Assembly: GCF_027887165.1 (NCBI RefSeq)
Contig: NC_077234.1
Coordinates: forward strand, 250,762,158 to 250,826,157
Source of the DNA: Monodelphis domestica
Taxonomy: Eukaryota; Chordata; Mammalia; Didelphimorphia; Didelphidae
Length of the DNA stretch: 64,000 nucleotides
Direction of reading: 5' to 3'
Below the pieces are notes generated by a model, which worked only from the letters and a program-made list of their open reading frames with translations, did not search any database and was not told the DNA's origin. The position numbers and the translations under genes were made by a program. Positions 42,841-55,444 of the stretch are shown here, piece after piece; position 1 is the stretch's first letter; every line of letters starts with the position of its first letter.

Positions 42841-44275
42841 AAAAAATGGTGATTCTTAGTGGGAAAGGTAAGGGTGAGTGTTAACATGGATTAGCTTCTT
42901 TGGATAGACCATAACCTCTGGATTTTGTCAGTCAATGAGGAAATGGGAGGACTTCCCAGGCTAGGCTTAGGAAATATATTCTGTTAACAAAGTGAGCCAA
43001 ACTCTGGTTGGGCACCTGCTCTTGCAAGGATGTTAATAAAGGTCTTTTTTACCTCACAATTGAGTAAGAATTTTCTTTCTAGGTAAGGCTATGTTTCTTA
43101 CCCTATCTTAGAGACAAAAATTTTGAGGTTCCAGAAATTGTGATGAAAGAGTAGATTCTAAGTAGCACAGAGCTGAGCCAAGAATCAGTAGCTCAGGACA
43201 ATCAGGGAAAGAAGAAAGGGAAAGGACAAATGTTCTACAGAAGAGAAGGGAGATAAAGAGGGCCATTAGCTTTATAGGCATCTTAGAGCAGAAGATATGG
43301 GTTGATGTACCCACCTACCTATATCTGTTTCTAGTGACCTGAATTTTGCTTCAACCATGAAAATGCCAGAAGTGAACTAGAGATAAGATATCAATGTAAA
43401 TCAAGCAGACTCCAACCTCTTTCTAAATGTTAGGAATTTTCCTAACTGTGGACCTGGAGCAATTGTGATTAAATTTATAGCTTTCATTTAGAATAAATTC
43501 CCTAAGGCTTCAGAAGAAGGAAATATTTGTACTTTACAGGTCATCATATTTCCTTTAGGCTTAAATGGAACTAATTAACATAGTAAGATATTGTTTCATT
43601 TAGCAAAAAATTAAAAATAATAGGCTTTTTAAAATCAATTTTACTCAGCTCCCAGACGTGAAGAAACTTGGCAGTTTGGGGTCAGGACTTGAACCCTGTT
43701 CATTTCTATTATTTCTGTATAGGAATACCTAAACACTGTTCCTTCCTGCTTTTCACAAATAAAGCAAGAGGAGTTGAAATCAATTGGATTTATCTAGAGA
43801 GCAAAATAAAACTTATTAAGCAAAAATTAGGAAAGTTAACTTTGCAGAACAGAATAATCTTTGAATCAATTTCTAACTTACTTGGGTAGAGAAGAGCAAA
43901 AGAAACAAGAGACCTTTGTTCCCAAATAGAAAGTCAATAACTTACTGGTGTGATTCCTGCTATTCAAAAAGAGGCAGCTTCATTTCTAGGGATTCTGGTA
44001 GTAGCTCCATGGGCTGTAGTGTCTAGGGCTTAGATAGCAGTAAGAGCTAACTCCAGCATACCCTTTCGATTAATTGATAAGGGTCTGACAGTCACTCTAT
44101 TGTTTTTGTTTACTTTTTTTGTCTCTAATTAGTAGGAATGGTTTGGGAAATGGGGAGGGGATCCTTTTCAGAAGTGACTGTTATATATATATTTTGAAAT
44201 TTTGAAGTATCCGTGAAAGTGTTTTTAAAAAGCAAAAGGAGGAAAATAAAACATTCCCCTAAGCATTACATCCTA
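42841..44275. other. No feature recognised
   Basis: AT-rich sequence with frames below 75 codons and no family recognised. Confidence 0.4.
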
Positions 44276-44276
44276 G

Positions 44277-44518
44277 GTTTCACAGTGGTTAGACCCTTGG
44301 ACTTGGAATCAGGAAGACTCACTTTCATGAGTTCAAATTGAATCTCAGATACTTAACTTAGTGACCCTGGGCATGCCACTTAACCTTATTTGCCTTAGTT
44401 CCTCATCTGTAAAATGGGCTGGAGAAAGAAATGGTAAACCAATCCAGTATCTTTGCCAAGAAAACCCTGAAATGGGTCATGGAGAGTTGGACATGACTGA
44501 AACGACTGAACAAAAATA
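44277..44518 (+). mobile_element. MAR1-like SINE
   Basis: 'cacagtggttagacccttgg', 'gtgaccctgggcatgccactt', 'cctcatctgtaaaatgggc', 'gaaatggtaaaccaatccag' and the tail 'gttggacatgactgaaacgac' give a near full-length copy. Confidence 0.82.
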
Positions 44519-44519
44519 A

Positions 44520-45645
44520 CCTTTATATAGTTAACACAAATGGGGGAAGTATTTTAATCTAAGCATTAGTACTCATTCAAAAATGATCTCGCACACAAAT
44601 CCGGTGGTGATTTTTTTCAATGTCATCCAACTCCATTATTTGTTTTAATCAGCAATAGCAAATGAGATATGACCTGTTCCAGATATCTGCATTTCCTAAT
44701 GTGTTGGAATAAATAGATTGTTGTTCATATTATATAATAGATTGAGTTCATTGCCTGGGGAGGGGATTGCATTATAATTAAAAAGTTGCCACAGTGCGCC
44801 ATTGAGGTTACTAGGGAAATTTCCCGGGTTCTTAAATTGTTTTATGTTGAAAGTTTGCTACATTTTAAATAATATACCGTTAGTAGCACTACAGAAACTT
44901 AAGAAGTAGATATTTTATTTCCATTTTAAGAGGTACTATAAGCAGAGTAGTTAAGAGACCCAGTGCTATGCCCACAAAATATTAATTCTCTATTTCAGAA
45001 AAGGTTGCAGTAATGCCAAAGTTATGAGCATAGAGTTCATGTTGCGGGGAGAAAAATAGCAAAGCTCAACAGATTTTCGTAAAATAGCGTCTGGAGTTAG
45101 TCCTTAATTCTTTTGTAAATCATGAGACAACAATTCTAGAAGCTTTTCTTTAGTGTCAAAACCTGGCTTTCCTTGTGCATTTCCATTCTATGATGGCTCG
45201 TTTCACTCTACCAGAAGGTAGTGATGACCAGTATAGAAAATGAATAAGAGAGAATCTGGATAGAGGAAGGGCAAGGAGGAAAGTTCGCTGAACTGAGATG
45301 GGCCATTCTGAGAAGTAATTGAGAAACAGCAGTACGTGAGAGAAGTAAACAGTGCCTTTGGAGAGAGTAATGTACAACAACCCTCGGAAGGGAAGTTGGC
45401 AATAAGTCCTGAAGCCATCCAAAGGCCAAATGAGGAATTTTCATTTGACTCAAAAGGTCCATAACAGAAGGCCACCGAAGTATAATATTGAGTAGCACGT
45501 GACATGGTTAGACCTGTGCTTGGGGAGTACCGCTTTGGAGTTGGCGTATAGCAGTATTTCTTACATAATGCTACAAAGAATTTTGAAATATCTCATTTAA
45601 AAAACCAGCATTATATTTATTTTTAACAGTCCTTAAAACAACAAT
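44520..45645. other. No feature recognised
   Basis: 45190-45510 has three overlapping minus-strand frames of 88-100 codons, none with a recognisable domain. It may contain old repeat relics. Confidence 0.35.
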
Positions 45646-45646
45646 T

Positions 45647-45860
45647 GGGGGCAGCTGGGTAGCTCAGTGGATTGAGACCCAGACCTAGAGATGAGAGGTC
45701 CTAGGTTCAAATCTGGCCTCAGACACTTCCCAGCTGTATGACCCTGGGCAAGTCACTTGACCCCCATTGCCTAGCCCTTACTGCTCTTCTGCCTTGGAGC
45801 CAATATACAGTATTGACTCCAAGATGGAAGGTCAGGGTTTAAAAAAACAAAGACAAAAAG
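45647..45860 (+). mobile_element. WSINE1/SINE1-like SINE with target duplication
   Basis: Complete head, core and A-rich tail. CAACAATT lies before (45639-45646) and after (45861-45868). Confidence 0.92.
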
Positions 45861-46034
45861 CAACAATTAATTACAAGGATTCTGCCAGAATTTTCTTTAA
45901 ACTTAAGGAGCCTAGCCTCCTGGAAAAGTTTGAGAACAGCAGGTGTAGAAGATAGACTAGAGAGGGAAGGAACAAGTCAGGGAGATCGTTAAGAGGCTAT
46001 TGCAATCATTTAGGAAAGAGGTCATGAGATGTTG

Positions 46035-46140
46035 ACTCAAGCCAAGCATTTATTAAGCTCTTACTATTTGCCAAGAACTGTCCTAAGAGCTAGGACTATG
46101 AATAGAAACAAAAAGACAGTCTTTGTTCCAGGTTCTAACA
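46035..46140. repeat. Ancient mammal-wide repeat, head part
   Basis: 'caagcatttattaagctctta', then 'ctatttgccaagaactgtcc' and 'taagagctaggactatg', the same family as 17100 and 47230. Confidence 0.55.
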
Positions 46141-46597
46141 ATGTATCAGGAGAAGGCAAAACCAAAACAAACCAAAGCAAAGCAACAGCAACAAAAATCC
46201 AGAGATGCAACAGAGGTAAAATCAAAAAGGCCTGGCAACTAAGTGAAAGAGAATTGGCTTTGCCCTTTGTTTCCAGATAGAGGAAGCCTAATTTCTCCTC
46301 CCCATGACAGCTTTTTAATACCTGAAGATAAGGGTCCCTCCCCACTGGAGTCTTCTTTCTTGGACTGCTAGGTAGGATGGATAAATAAACAGACAGAGGG
46401 ATGATCTATAAAGTAAAGCATGTTTTAGAACTAAATTCTAGGGATACAAATTAAAGCAAGGCTAAGCATTCCAGGTTGCTTCAAGTATTCTTTATATTTC
46501 TGTTAGTTTAAACAAAAAATTAGAGCATTAGGTAACTCTTTCAGCCTGATCCAAATGGTCGTACTTAACTTTCCTTGGCTTAAACCATACTCTAGAT

Positions 46598-47029
46598 CAG
46601 GGTCCCCAAACGTTTTACACAGGGGCCAGTTCACCATCCCTCAGACCGCTGGAGGGCTGGACTATAAACAAAACTATGAACAAACCTGTATAGTGCTGTC
46701 TGGGATAGCGGAGGCTGCAGCTGGCTGGGATGGGTCTGTCACACCTTGCACAGCCCGTCACCATCCCCACTATACCAGGCAGCAGTATAGACAGTGCGGA
46801 ATCCCCTCCCCTCCTTTGTGAGGCGCCTCGTACTCCTTCAGTTACTCTCAGAACAAGGCGCCACACAAAGGATGATGTCACCGGAAGTAGTGCTGTATGT
46901 GAGCGACGCTGCCACATACAGTGCTCCTCTCACTGACCACCCATGAAAGAGGGGTCCCTTCCGGAATTGCAGTGGGGGCCAGATACATGGCCTGGGGGGC
47001 TGCACATGGCCGTAGCTTAGGGACCCCCG
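46598..47029 (+). mobile_element. hAT (Charlie-like) DNA transposon, second copy
   Basis: A 432-bp unit with ends CAGGGTCCCCAAACG and …TTAGGGACCCCCG. CTCTAGAT (46590-46597) and CTCTAGAC (47030-47037) are an 8-bp duplication with one difference and fit the nTCTAGAn preference of hAT elements. It is non-autonomous. Confidence 0.85.
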
Positions 47030-47229
47030 CTCTAGACACTAGGGAGAATTTGCAGCCTCAGGGATGACCCTAGGTATATGCATCCAGAACAGGACAGGAG
47101 AGAGAGGATAAACGAGGTAGGATCACTACCGAGACTGCTCTCTAAAGTTGGTCTGTGGGATTATCTTCCTACTTGCTCTTCTAATTCTACTGATACTTTG
47201 TTCTGTTCTCTGGGCCCAAGTGGAATGAA

Positions 47230-47445
47230 GTCAGGTCAAGGCAAGCCAACAAGCATTTACTGAATTTCCACTTGGTACCGGGCATTGCACTAGATGTTGA
47301 CCAAAACAAGGAAGGGGAGAAGTTCCAGTGGCTGAGGAGTGTACAGTCTAATAGAGGAGACAACCGGGCAGATAATCATGTCTATACAGAGGATGAATTA
47401 AGGAGTATTTCAGAGTGAAGGCTCTAGCATGAAAGAGAACAAAAG
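47230..47445. repeat. Ancient mammal-wide repeat
   Basis: 'caacaagcatttactgaattt', 'ggtaccgggcattgcactag', 'gtacagtctaatagaggagac' and 'ggatgaattaaggagtatttc' fit the family seen at 17100. Confidence 0.6.
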
Positions 47446-47449
47446 GAAT

Positions 47450-48080
47450 CCTTAAAATCTCCTGAGACAGACGTAACCACTACTGAGTATCTTGTAAATT
47501 GTCTGGTCTCAAAGCCACATGGCCCCAGCTCTTCCAAGCAACACTCATTGGAGCTTGTCTCCAGACTCCTCGCTCTCCTGCTTGGCCTCCATGCTGTCCT
47601 TTCCAGTTTATCAGTATCTTCTCTAAAATGTGTCAGGCAACATTAAACATGATACTCCAGATATCATCTGGCCAGACAGAGTACCAGGAGGGACTGTCTC
47701 AGGCATTCAGGCTCCATCTGAGAGATGCCAAGCCCTTGGATAGAAGCTGAAAAATCCATTTGGTCACCTGAATGCTTCAAAACACCCGCGTGTGCAATAT
47801 CATGGCATGCAACCACAAATATTAACAGATATTTTTTCACTTTTAATTCAGGCATTTCACTTACTATCATGGTTTCTACTTTTAGAATCTACATCCAAAA
47901 GAGGAAAGTTAAAAGTGTTGGGAATTAATTTTTTGACAAGAAAATAAAAAAATACTATGAATTTTCTTTATCGGTTGTCCAAACGATTTTGGAAATTGAT
48001 TGGAAATTTAGGAAAAGCTAAGCAACTTCAGCCACTCTCCTACAACCAAGGTTCTGAACTTTATTATTCGTATTACTTTA
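47450..48080. other. No feature recognised
   Basis: Single-copy-looking DNA. Frames of 67-83 codons show no domain. Confidence 0.4.
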
Positions 48081-48084
48081 CTAA

Positions 48085-48385
48085 TTACATGTAATAAATT
48101 TCCACGTTTTCTTAAGTTATATGATCGACCTTATTGCCCTCCCTCCCTTCCCTTCCTCTTCCTGGTATTGCCAGGTGATTCAATCTGGCTTATACATGTA
48201 TTGTCATACAAAACATATTTCCATATTGTTTATATTTGTAAGTGAACAATTTTATAAAACCCCAAACCCAAAATGTAAACCCAAATAAACGAGTTCTTTC
48301 TCTGGAGGCAGGTAGCTTTCCTTTATCATAAGTCCCTCAGAAGTGTCCTGGATCATTGTATTGCTAAGAGAAGCTAAGTCTAGAT
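48085..48385 (-). mobile_element. L1 3'-UTR fragment, older subfamily
   Basis: 'aggtgattcaatctggcttat', 'aaaacatatttccatattg', 'aaacccaaataaacgagttc', 'ttatcataagtccctcagaag' and 'attgctaagagaagctaagtc' are collinear with 62790-63112. Truncated. Confidence 0.7.
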
Positions 48386-48386
48386 C

Positions 48387-48558
48387 ATTCAGGGTTCTGA
48401 ACTTTTCAAAATATTTCTGTCATTGTATTTCTACAGATTTTGTTTCCTTTGTAATCCTGTATATTTTATTTCATGCTTTTAGGTCACTCAGAGAAAGGGA
48501 TCATTGGCTTTGCCAGACATCTAAAAGGTCCATGACTCACAAAAAAAGATAAGAATTC
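48387..48558 (-). mobile_element. hAT-type MITE, reverse of the 26318 copy
   Basis: Ends CAGGGTTCTGAAC and AAGATAAGAATTCTG. Inside are 'cctttgtaatcctgtatattt', 'gctttgccagacatctaaaag' and 'gtccatgactcacaaaa', the complement of the 26318-type order. Confidence 0.55.
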
Positions 48559-48559
48559 T

Positions 48560-50430
48560 GTCCATAAATCTTGATGACTGATCCAGAATTTATTATTGCT
48601 TTGTAACAATATCTTAATTTGTAAATATAATACAAATTAGGAAATAATTGAAGGAATTAGGAAGGTATTCTAGAATGAGCACATTCTAGAATAGGCAATA
48701 ATAGAATCACTAGATCCCCTATCATGTAATACTATCCATCCTTAATGACTGATTTAGATAATTTCTGTTGGGATCAGCTAACAACAAACACACTGTGACT
48801 AATTATCTAATATATACCCAAGGGTTTCTATTCTGATTTCATGGGCAACGCAGAATACATGCATCTGGTGAGCCTATTTTCTACTCTTTCCTACATTGAT
48901 TAATAATCACAGATTTTTTGTTCATTTGAACACCATGTGGAAGAACTGGTTTTCCTGCCTTCTAAAATGCAATTATGTGTTCACATGTTTTCTTTGCATT
49001 CCAAATTCATATATCTTATTCTGGATTTCAAACTAGCAAATAAGGATTAAATATAAATACATACATCAATAATAGTAATATCCCAATGGAGTACTCACGA
49101 TGCCAGTAAATAGTGTGGTGAAATGGACTAATCTATTCTTTGGACTCAGTGCTGTTTCACAGGTCTTGGGCTAAAATTAAATAAATATTTTAAAAATCCT
49201 AAAATTTAATTCGTCATATTTATACAACATAGTTATTAAATTAGAGTATTGTTTAAGGGTGTTAATTTTCTTCAGAGTGCAAACCCCACCTTATAAATCA
49301 TCTTATTTGTTTTCTTTTAAAATACATAAGAAAGAGCACAGCTCTGAGCTATATGTGTGCGTTAGACAACATTGTATTAATAATTCTGAGAGATGGTTTT
49401 ACTTATTTCAGGTCAAATATTCAGATGAAAACTGAAAAAAAAAAAGACCATTTTGATATTTTGCCATTATAACAGCAAATATCTGCAAGCTTGGGAATAT
49501 CTAGATCTTTGAAAAATAGGTCCTTAAGTGCTCTATTTCTTTTTAACCTTTGAAGCAGAAATGCATAACATCAAGATAAAATTCCAAATATTCCATTTTC
49601 CAGTAGCCTAGAATTCCAAGCAAAGCAACAGATGGTGGGAAGGCTGCAATGAGATGGCCGGGGGTGTTCAATAGATTGCTTGCTAATTACCATGCATTAC
49701 TGTATACATCACAACAGGATTTGTGTGTAAATTGTCAGTTGTATATTCTATTTATCACCACTGTCATCCTTTTTCTGCAGGCTGTTTTAGGAATCTAAAT
49801 ACGATATCCCAACTATTAACCACTTCATTTACTCCAAAGTAGGAAAGGGACTTTTGGAAGCAGAAAGGCATGTAAGTGGCATTCCTGTTGATGACTTAGT
49901 AATGCAGACATGAATCTTAGCCCTTCCTATTTAAATAATGTACTTTAAGGGCAAATGTAGATTCTATTCCAAAGAAGATGGTGCTTTGATTTGAGCTGCA
50001 AATATCATCTTCAGGAATGAAAAATCACCCGAATATGGAATAATACTGGGACTCTTTCTCTGTTAACGCTTCTTCCTAATCTTTCCAAATAACTGTTTTT
50101 AGTGTTGTTTTATTGGACTTTTCAGGAACACATTTCTATAAACCAAAAATTTGGTAATTGTTCTAAGAGGTTTTTATTTTTATTTTCAATAGTAAATAAA
50201 ATAGAAAACAGGACAAAACAAAAATGACATCAATTCCTAATTTCATTGATATGATTCCTTTCATATGTATTAAAGAGTTTATTTAAGTAAAACATTCAAA
50301 ATTGGAAAAAGTGAAATTAGAGTTAAATTGACACAATGCAAAACTGAGAATCATCCACACACTCATCACATTTTATGTCATAAGGGGAAAGGAGAACACC
50401 AATGGAGAGAGTTCATAGAGAGAAGAGTAG
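48560..50430. other. Repeat-poor DNA; 49460-50060 is a candidate conserved non-coding element
   Basis: No repeat recognised. 'gcttgctaattaccatgcatt' (about 49678-49698) holds a homeodomain-type TAATTA next to an ATGCAT. No coding frame above 60 codons is visible. The regulatory reading is inference only. Confidence 0.3.
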
Positions 50431-50434
50431 AGAG

Positions 50435-50620
50435 ATTTGTGGAATCATAGATTTTAGAACTAGGTACAAATACCTAATCTAACTTCTTCATTTTGTCAAT
50501 CAGCTGGGACCATGTTTTGCCAAAGGATACCTATGTGGTATGCCGCAGGCACCGTATTTAAACCCAGGTTGACTGACTCCAAATCCATTATGCTTTCCAC
50601 TGACTCACCCTGATAGGCAA
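50435..50620 (-). mobile_element. MIR-family SINE, antisense, decayed
   Basis: 'aatcatagattttagaactag', then 'tacctaatctaacttcttcat', 'accgtatttaaacccaggttg' and 'ttatgctttccactgactcac' follow the MIR complement order. Confidence 0.5.
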
Positions 50621-50624
50621 TAGA

Positions 50625-52880
50625 AGTACATTACAAAATCAGGTAACCAACTGTGGCCAGAGAAGTCACCATGCAGGTCTGGTATATCTGTTAGAGCACA
50701 GCACTGTGCACTGTCTTTTTATCTCTGCCATTTTCTTTTCTTACATTCAGACCTGAGACAGCTACAGGAAGAGATTCTATGTCAAGTTAAACACAGTAAG
50801 AATGCTTTTAAAGACATTCTCTTTGCCTGAAAGAATGCCCATGTGTACAGACTGTGACTAAGAGGTGTTGGGGAAAAAAGCAATTGTTCATCTTATTCTT
50901 CTGACTCCCTATCCCATCTTATGAAAACCAAAAGGTGGAGGGAGCCCATGGGCTACAAGATGATAATTAATGTCTCCTTTTTCAATAAGAAAATCAGCTA
51001 AATGAATATTATTAGTTTAATAGAACTTTTTGAACTCAATGAAGTTGCTTAAGTTTTAAGTGAATAGGTAAAAGACAGAAAAGTGGAAGTGTGCTGAGAT
51101 CACAAAGAAGCTGAAATATGAGAGATACAAGACTCAAAAAATATTCCATACAGCTTCCTGGGGTTAATGACTCTTTTTCATATTTTTCATCTTTATTTCA
51201 CTTTAAAGAAACTAATATTAGCAGAGGAAAGTTTAAAATGTCACAAAGAGTCACAAATAGCAATAAAATTTCTTTTGAAAATAAATTTTTCTGATTTTTT
51301 TTAGATCACCAAAATTTCTTCCATACTCTCCCCTCCAAGGAAGTCATCCATATAACAGATTGTGTGATAACGACATTTCTGGCCAGCTCAATTTTTTCAT
51401 TAAAAAGTTTAATTTTTTAAAAATTCCTTTAAGTGACATCAATGAAACTGAAATAAAAAAAAACAGTAGTGGTAGAATTTGATATTTCTGTATACATGAA
51501 ATATGATAAAAATTTATTATAAAGGACTACAAATGTGCCATTTATATAAAAGCTAATACATTATTTATTGAGCCACCTCAAGTATTGATCTATTTGTAAT
51601 AAAACACAAAATTATTGTACAGCTTTGAATAATTTAAAAATCCATAATTGCTTTAATAAAGTTAAATCAAATTAGTAAGGTATGGCCTTGTGACAATAAA
51701 TCCCAGAAAAGATGATTTTGATCTGCACCCAGAAAGTGCATTTCCTATATTAGAGAATAATCTCCCCGCCTTTAAAATAATTTCTATGAAAGAAAAATAA
51801 TTGTTGTATATATGTACATGACATCACCCAAACTTATGGGAAAGAAAAGAAGTGATTTGCCATTGTCCCTGAGGATCAGGACACAACTGGGAGATTGTGA
51901 GAGGCAGGAGTGAGATGGGAGTAAATTACAGGAATCCAGGACAGCTAGTGAAAAAGGAGATAGGAGTTGGGCCAGGCTCAGGAATATAAAGGACAAGAGA
52001 GTTTAGAAGAATCTCAGTTTGAATCAATAGAGGGAGTCCTCACCCCAATAAGATCGCAGAATCAATGATCTAAATAAGTTTGAGTTCTCTGTTCCTGACT
52101 ACTTAAGCTTCCTCCCACCCCCCTGGCATTCTTTTTTATGTAGGCTTTACCAAAGTGACACCTTTAAATTTCCTTTAAGTATCATATTGATTACATTTTT
52201 CCTTTTAAATTTCTTCAAGGATGCATTTCATTTATTTGTAGTTTGATTGTTTCTCGTTTAAAATATTTAGGCCCTAAAGGAATATTTCCATTTAATTTCA
52301 AGCACATTTGTACACATAGTTCCTCTCTCAAAAGGAAATGGTATCCTTCAATTTTTGTACCATCACTAATTTTTGGATCATTGCCATATTTCCTGTTGAT
52401 TTACCCACTTCTTGGATTTTTTTTATGGCCAAAGACCAGTTTTTCTAGAATCACTAACAATTACAGAATCTCAGAGGCAATTTATTTCATATATTATTGT
52501 AGTGAAAACACTCTCTCTAATGGACAGGGTCCCACTAGCTCCCAAGGCAGTTTGACTCCAGTTTAACTACTTGGAAGTTTGTTCTTAGTGAAGTTGCAAT
52601 CTCCCTTTAACACTGAGTCTGCTGCTCTCACCACAAATCGAATCTTTCCTTTACCTAAAAGTATTTCTGTTCTATTTTCATTATTCCGAATGCATTTGCC
52701 CTTCTGAAATTCCAAGGAGCTCCATCGTACCCTTATATGCAATGCTCTTTGTCCTTTGACCAGGGACATCATGGGATGAGTCTTGTCTGGTGTATGGCTT
52801 CATCAACTGCCATGTTCTGCACATCAGAGACCAGAACTAGAAGCATTTCTGCCCTAACCCTTGGCTGTCTTGATTAGTGA
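50625..52880. other. No feature recognised
   Basis: 2.2 kb of AT-rich DNA. The frame at 52243-52566 (107 codons) has no domain signature. Confidence 0.4.
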
Positions 52881-52884
52881 GTGA

Positions 52885-53285
52885 CTGCCACTCAGATCAC
52901 TCGTTAGTAAATCCTGGATCACCCTGTTTTATTTCATACCCTCTTTCCTGGCCGATTCCTCTACAACCTCACCAACCACCTCACTGCTATACCCGTGTCC
53001 TTTTTTCTCCATTCCCCATCCAGTGGTGGGACCACAAACTATGGCCAAATCAACTCTTCCACTCTTCCAGGATGGAGCATGTCAAGTTGTTCCCTGTACT
53101 TCCATTCATAACTCTAGTAACTTTTGGGACCAAACTGCCTCTTCTTGGCCACCAGTTCCATGTCTTCTCTCACTCATTAGAATTTAAACTCCTTGAGGAT
53201 AGGGACTGTCTTTGCTTTTGTATTGTATCTCCAATGCTTAGGATAGAGTATTACAGAAAGTAATTGCTTAATAAATGCTTCAGGG
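52885..53285 (+). mobile_element. L2-type LINE 3' region
   Basis: 'ggaccacaaactatggcc', then 'cattagaatttaaactccttg' and 'aggatagggactgtctttgc' with the terminal 'cttaataaatgcttcag' fit the L2 3' layout. The 128-codon frame here is incidental. Confidence 0.65.
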
Positions 53286-53289
53286 CTGC

Positions 53290-54015
53290 ATTTTCCTCTA
53301 AAAGCCATATTTGTGCAGGGCCAACAAAGGAGCACAATGGAGTCCAACATGATCTTTAGTCAACTATCTAACTGCAATGATGAGATCAGTTGTAGACTAT
53401 CTTCTATGAAACCTTTCTCATCCTTTCCCCAGGGTTGTCATGGACAAATCTGCAAGGTATTCTCACAAATATTTTAATAAAGATGGTAAAATAGTGGTGG
53501 TTGGTGTTTGATTATCTTCCAGCTCACTGAAAGATAATGTTGATAATGTTCACTTCTTGATATACAAAAAATCTTTAGTGCCCTTCAAATTGTGTTATTT
53601 CTAGCAAGGACCACCTCAATAGTTCCTTGCTCTAAATAAACTGCTCTTCCCACCTTTGTTTCTTTAGTGTTCTCATGCATCACTACTATGACTATACTAT
53701 TAAAATGTGACAATGTATAGTCATTAATGGGAAAAAAACGACTTGTTATGGGAAGATAAACAGATTTTTTGATCTACTTCTTGTTCTTTTCCCAATTTCA
53801 TCTTCAGTTGGGTCACTTGCCTCACTTTCCATTTTAAATAATTTTCTGCTTAAGCCATTTAAAATTTGTTTTGAGCCTACCTACCTTATCTTTTTCCATG
53901 ACAAGGAGATTGAGTATTTCCTGAGTCACTTTTTTCAGGTTCTTTTGGTTTACTCATTGATGTGATTGATTGGAAGTTATTTGTATAGATCTAGAAAATG
54001 TTAACTTGTATTGAT
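53290..54015. other. No feature recognised
   Basis: No family recognised. Confidence 0.35.
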
Positions 54016-54019
54016 ATCT

Positions 54020-54247
54020 TTGGGTGACTAGATGGTACAGTACATGGAGTTCTGGGTCTAGAATCAAAAGGACTCATCTTCCCGTCAGACGTTTTCTATA
54101 TGTATAACCCTGAACAAGTCACAACCCTCTTTGCTTCATTCTCCTCTGTAAAAATGAGCTGGAGAAGACCATGGTGAACCATTCCAGTGTCTTTGCCAAG
54201 AAAGTCCCAAATGCAATCACAAAGAGTCAGACATGACTGAACAACAT
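54020..54247 (+). mobile_element. MAR1-like SINE
   Basis: 'gggtgactagatggtacagta', 'ctgtaaaaatgagctggagaa', 'cagtgtctttgccaagaaag' and the tail 'aaagagtcagacatgactgaa' with CAAC. Nearly complete. Confidence 0.8.
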
Positions 54248-54249
54248 TG

Positions 54250-54940
54250 ATATCTATTCATAATTTAGTTCCATTTTCATTATAGATATATTCTTTGGGC
54301 CAAACTAAAATAAAATCATTTAAATACCACATTTTCTCATTTCTATTCTTTTGAATTGGTACTGATTTAAATATTTGCTAATTTAAATCTTTGCTATAAT
54401 AAGGCTATGATATGATTAAACAGACAGACAACTAATGCGCAGATGACACCTACATCAGAAACTAGTTGTTTCTTTTCTGTTCAAATATAAGCCATTTCTT
54501 TTCTTCTTGATGCTATTTGATGCTTTTCTTGTCTAGCACTTTCCAATTTTCTTCTTTATGAAAGTATTTTTATACAGTGGGGCCCTTCTTTATCTGTGCT
54601 TTTGCTCTCTGTTGTTTCAGTTATTCCTGTCCACTTGAAGTAAGGGAATTCTGTCTGTGGCAGACTAATGGTGGTCTCTTCTGTTTCCACTTTCATTTTT
54701 TTTTGGTCAGGAAGTCATGGAGTGCTGAACTGAGGGCAAGAATAGGGAGAACACATATTTATGGTAGATATCAGGTGTTTTGTTTCTATCCAAGGTCTTG
54801 GAGGGTATCCCTCATACATATGGGGCCCTACTGAATATAGGTTGGAGGCTTATGTGTAGTCTCAAAACTTCTTGCCTTGCCTTTCTCTTTTCCTCCTCAT
54901 GAATCCTATTTTCCAACATTTTATACTTATTTATATATTG
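54250..54940. other. No feature recognised
   Basis: AT-rich. The 85-codon frame has no recognisable domain. Confidence 0.4.
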
Positions 54941-54944
54941 ATTT

Positions 54945-55440
54945 AACATTTTTACTTTCAAATTTTATAAAAGCAAATAAAACAAACATTTCCATATACG
55001 AAGAAAAATGATATTGTATATAAATGAAATTCAAATCTCTTCTATATTTAGCTTACTTTTCTTTATATCTACATAATAAATCCCATTCACCAGTATCCCA
55101 GCCCCTTCCTACCCTCATTGCATCATAGAACATATCATCTGGGAGACTGACATGTTCATACAAATTAAGTCTTTCATGTTTTTACCTTACAGTTCACTGT
55201 CTGGAGGAAGCATTCACAATTTATTCTTTCAGGATTAACTCCGCAGCTGTGTATATTTTTACTTCTACTGATTTCACTGTTCATTATCCTGTTGGTTCTT
55301 ACCAAATCTTTTTTAATTAGCCTGCTCATCACTTCTTGTGGCACAGCAGTACACCACCATAACCATATACCACAATTTGTGTAGCCATACCCAGGTGATG
55401 GGCATCCCCTCAATTTTCAATTCTTTGCCTATCAATCTAA
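54945..55440 (-). mobile_element. L1 3' region, old copy
   Basis: 'acatttccatatacgaag', 'gttcattatcctgttggttct', 'accatataccacaatttgtg' and 'tgatgggcatcccctcaattt' are collinear with the L1 3' ends at 42077 and 61235, at greater divergence. Confidence 0.7.
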
Positions 55441-55444
55441 TTTA

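Noticed and set aside
42327-42842. 171-codon plus-strand frame, one of the longest in the window
   Set aside because: It is antisense to the L1 ORF2 end, which reads properly on the minus strand.
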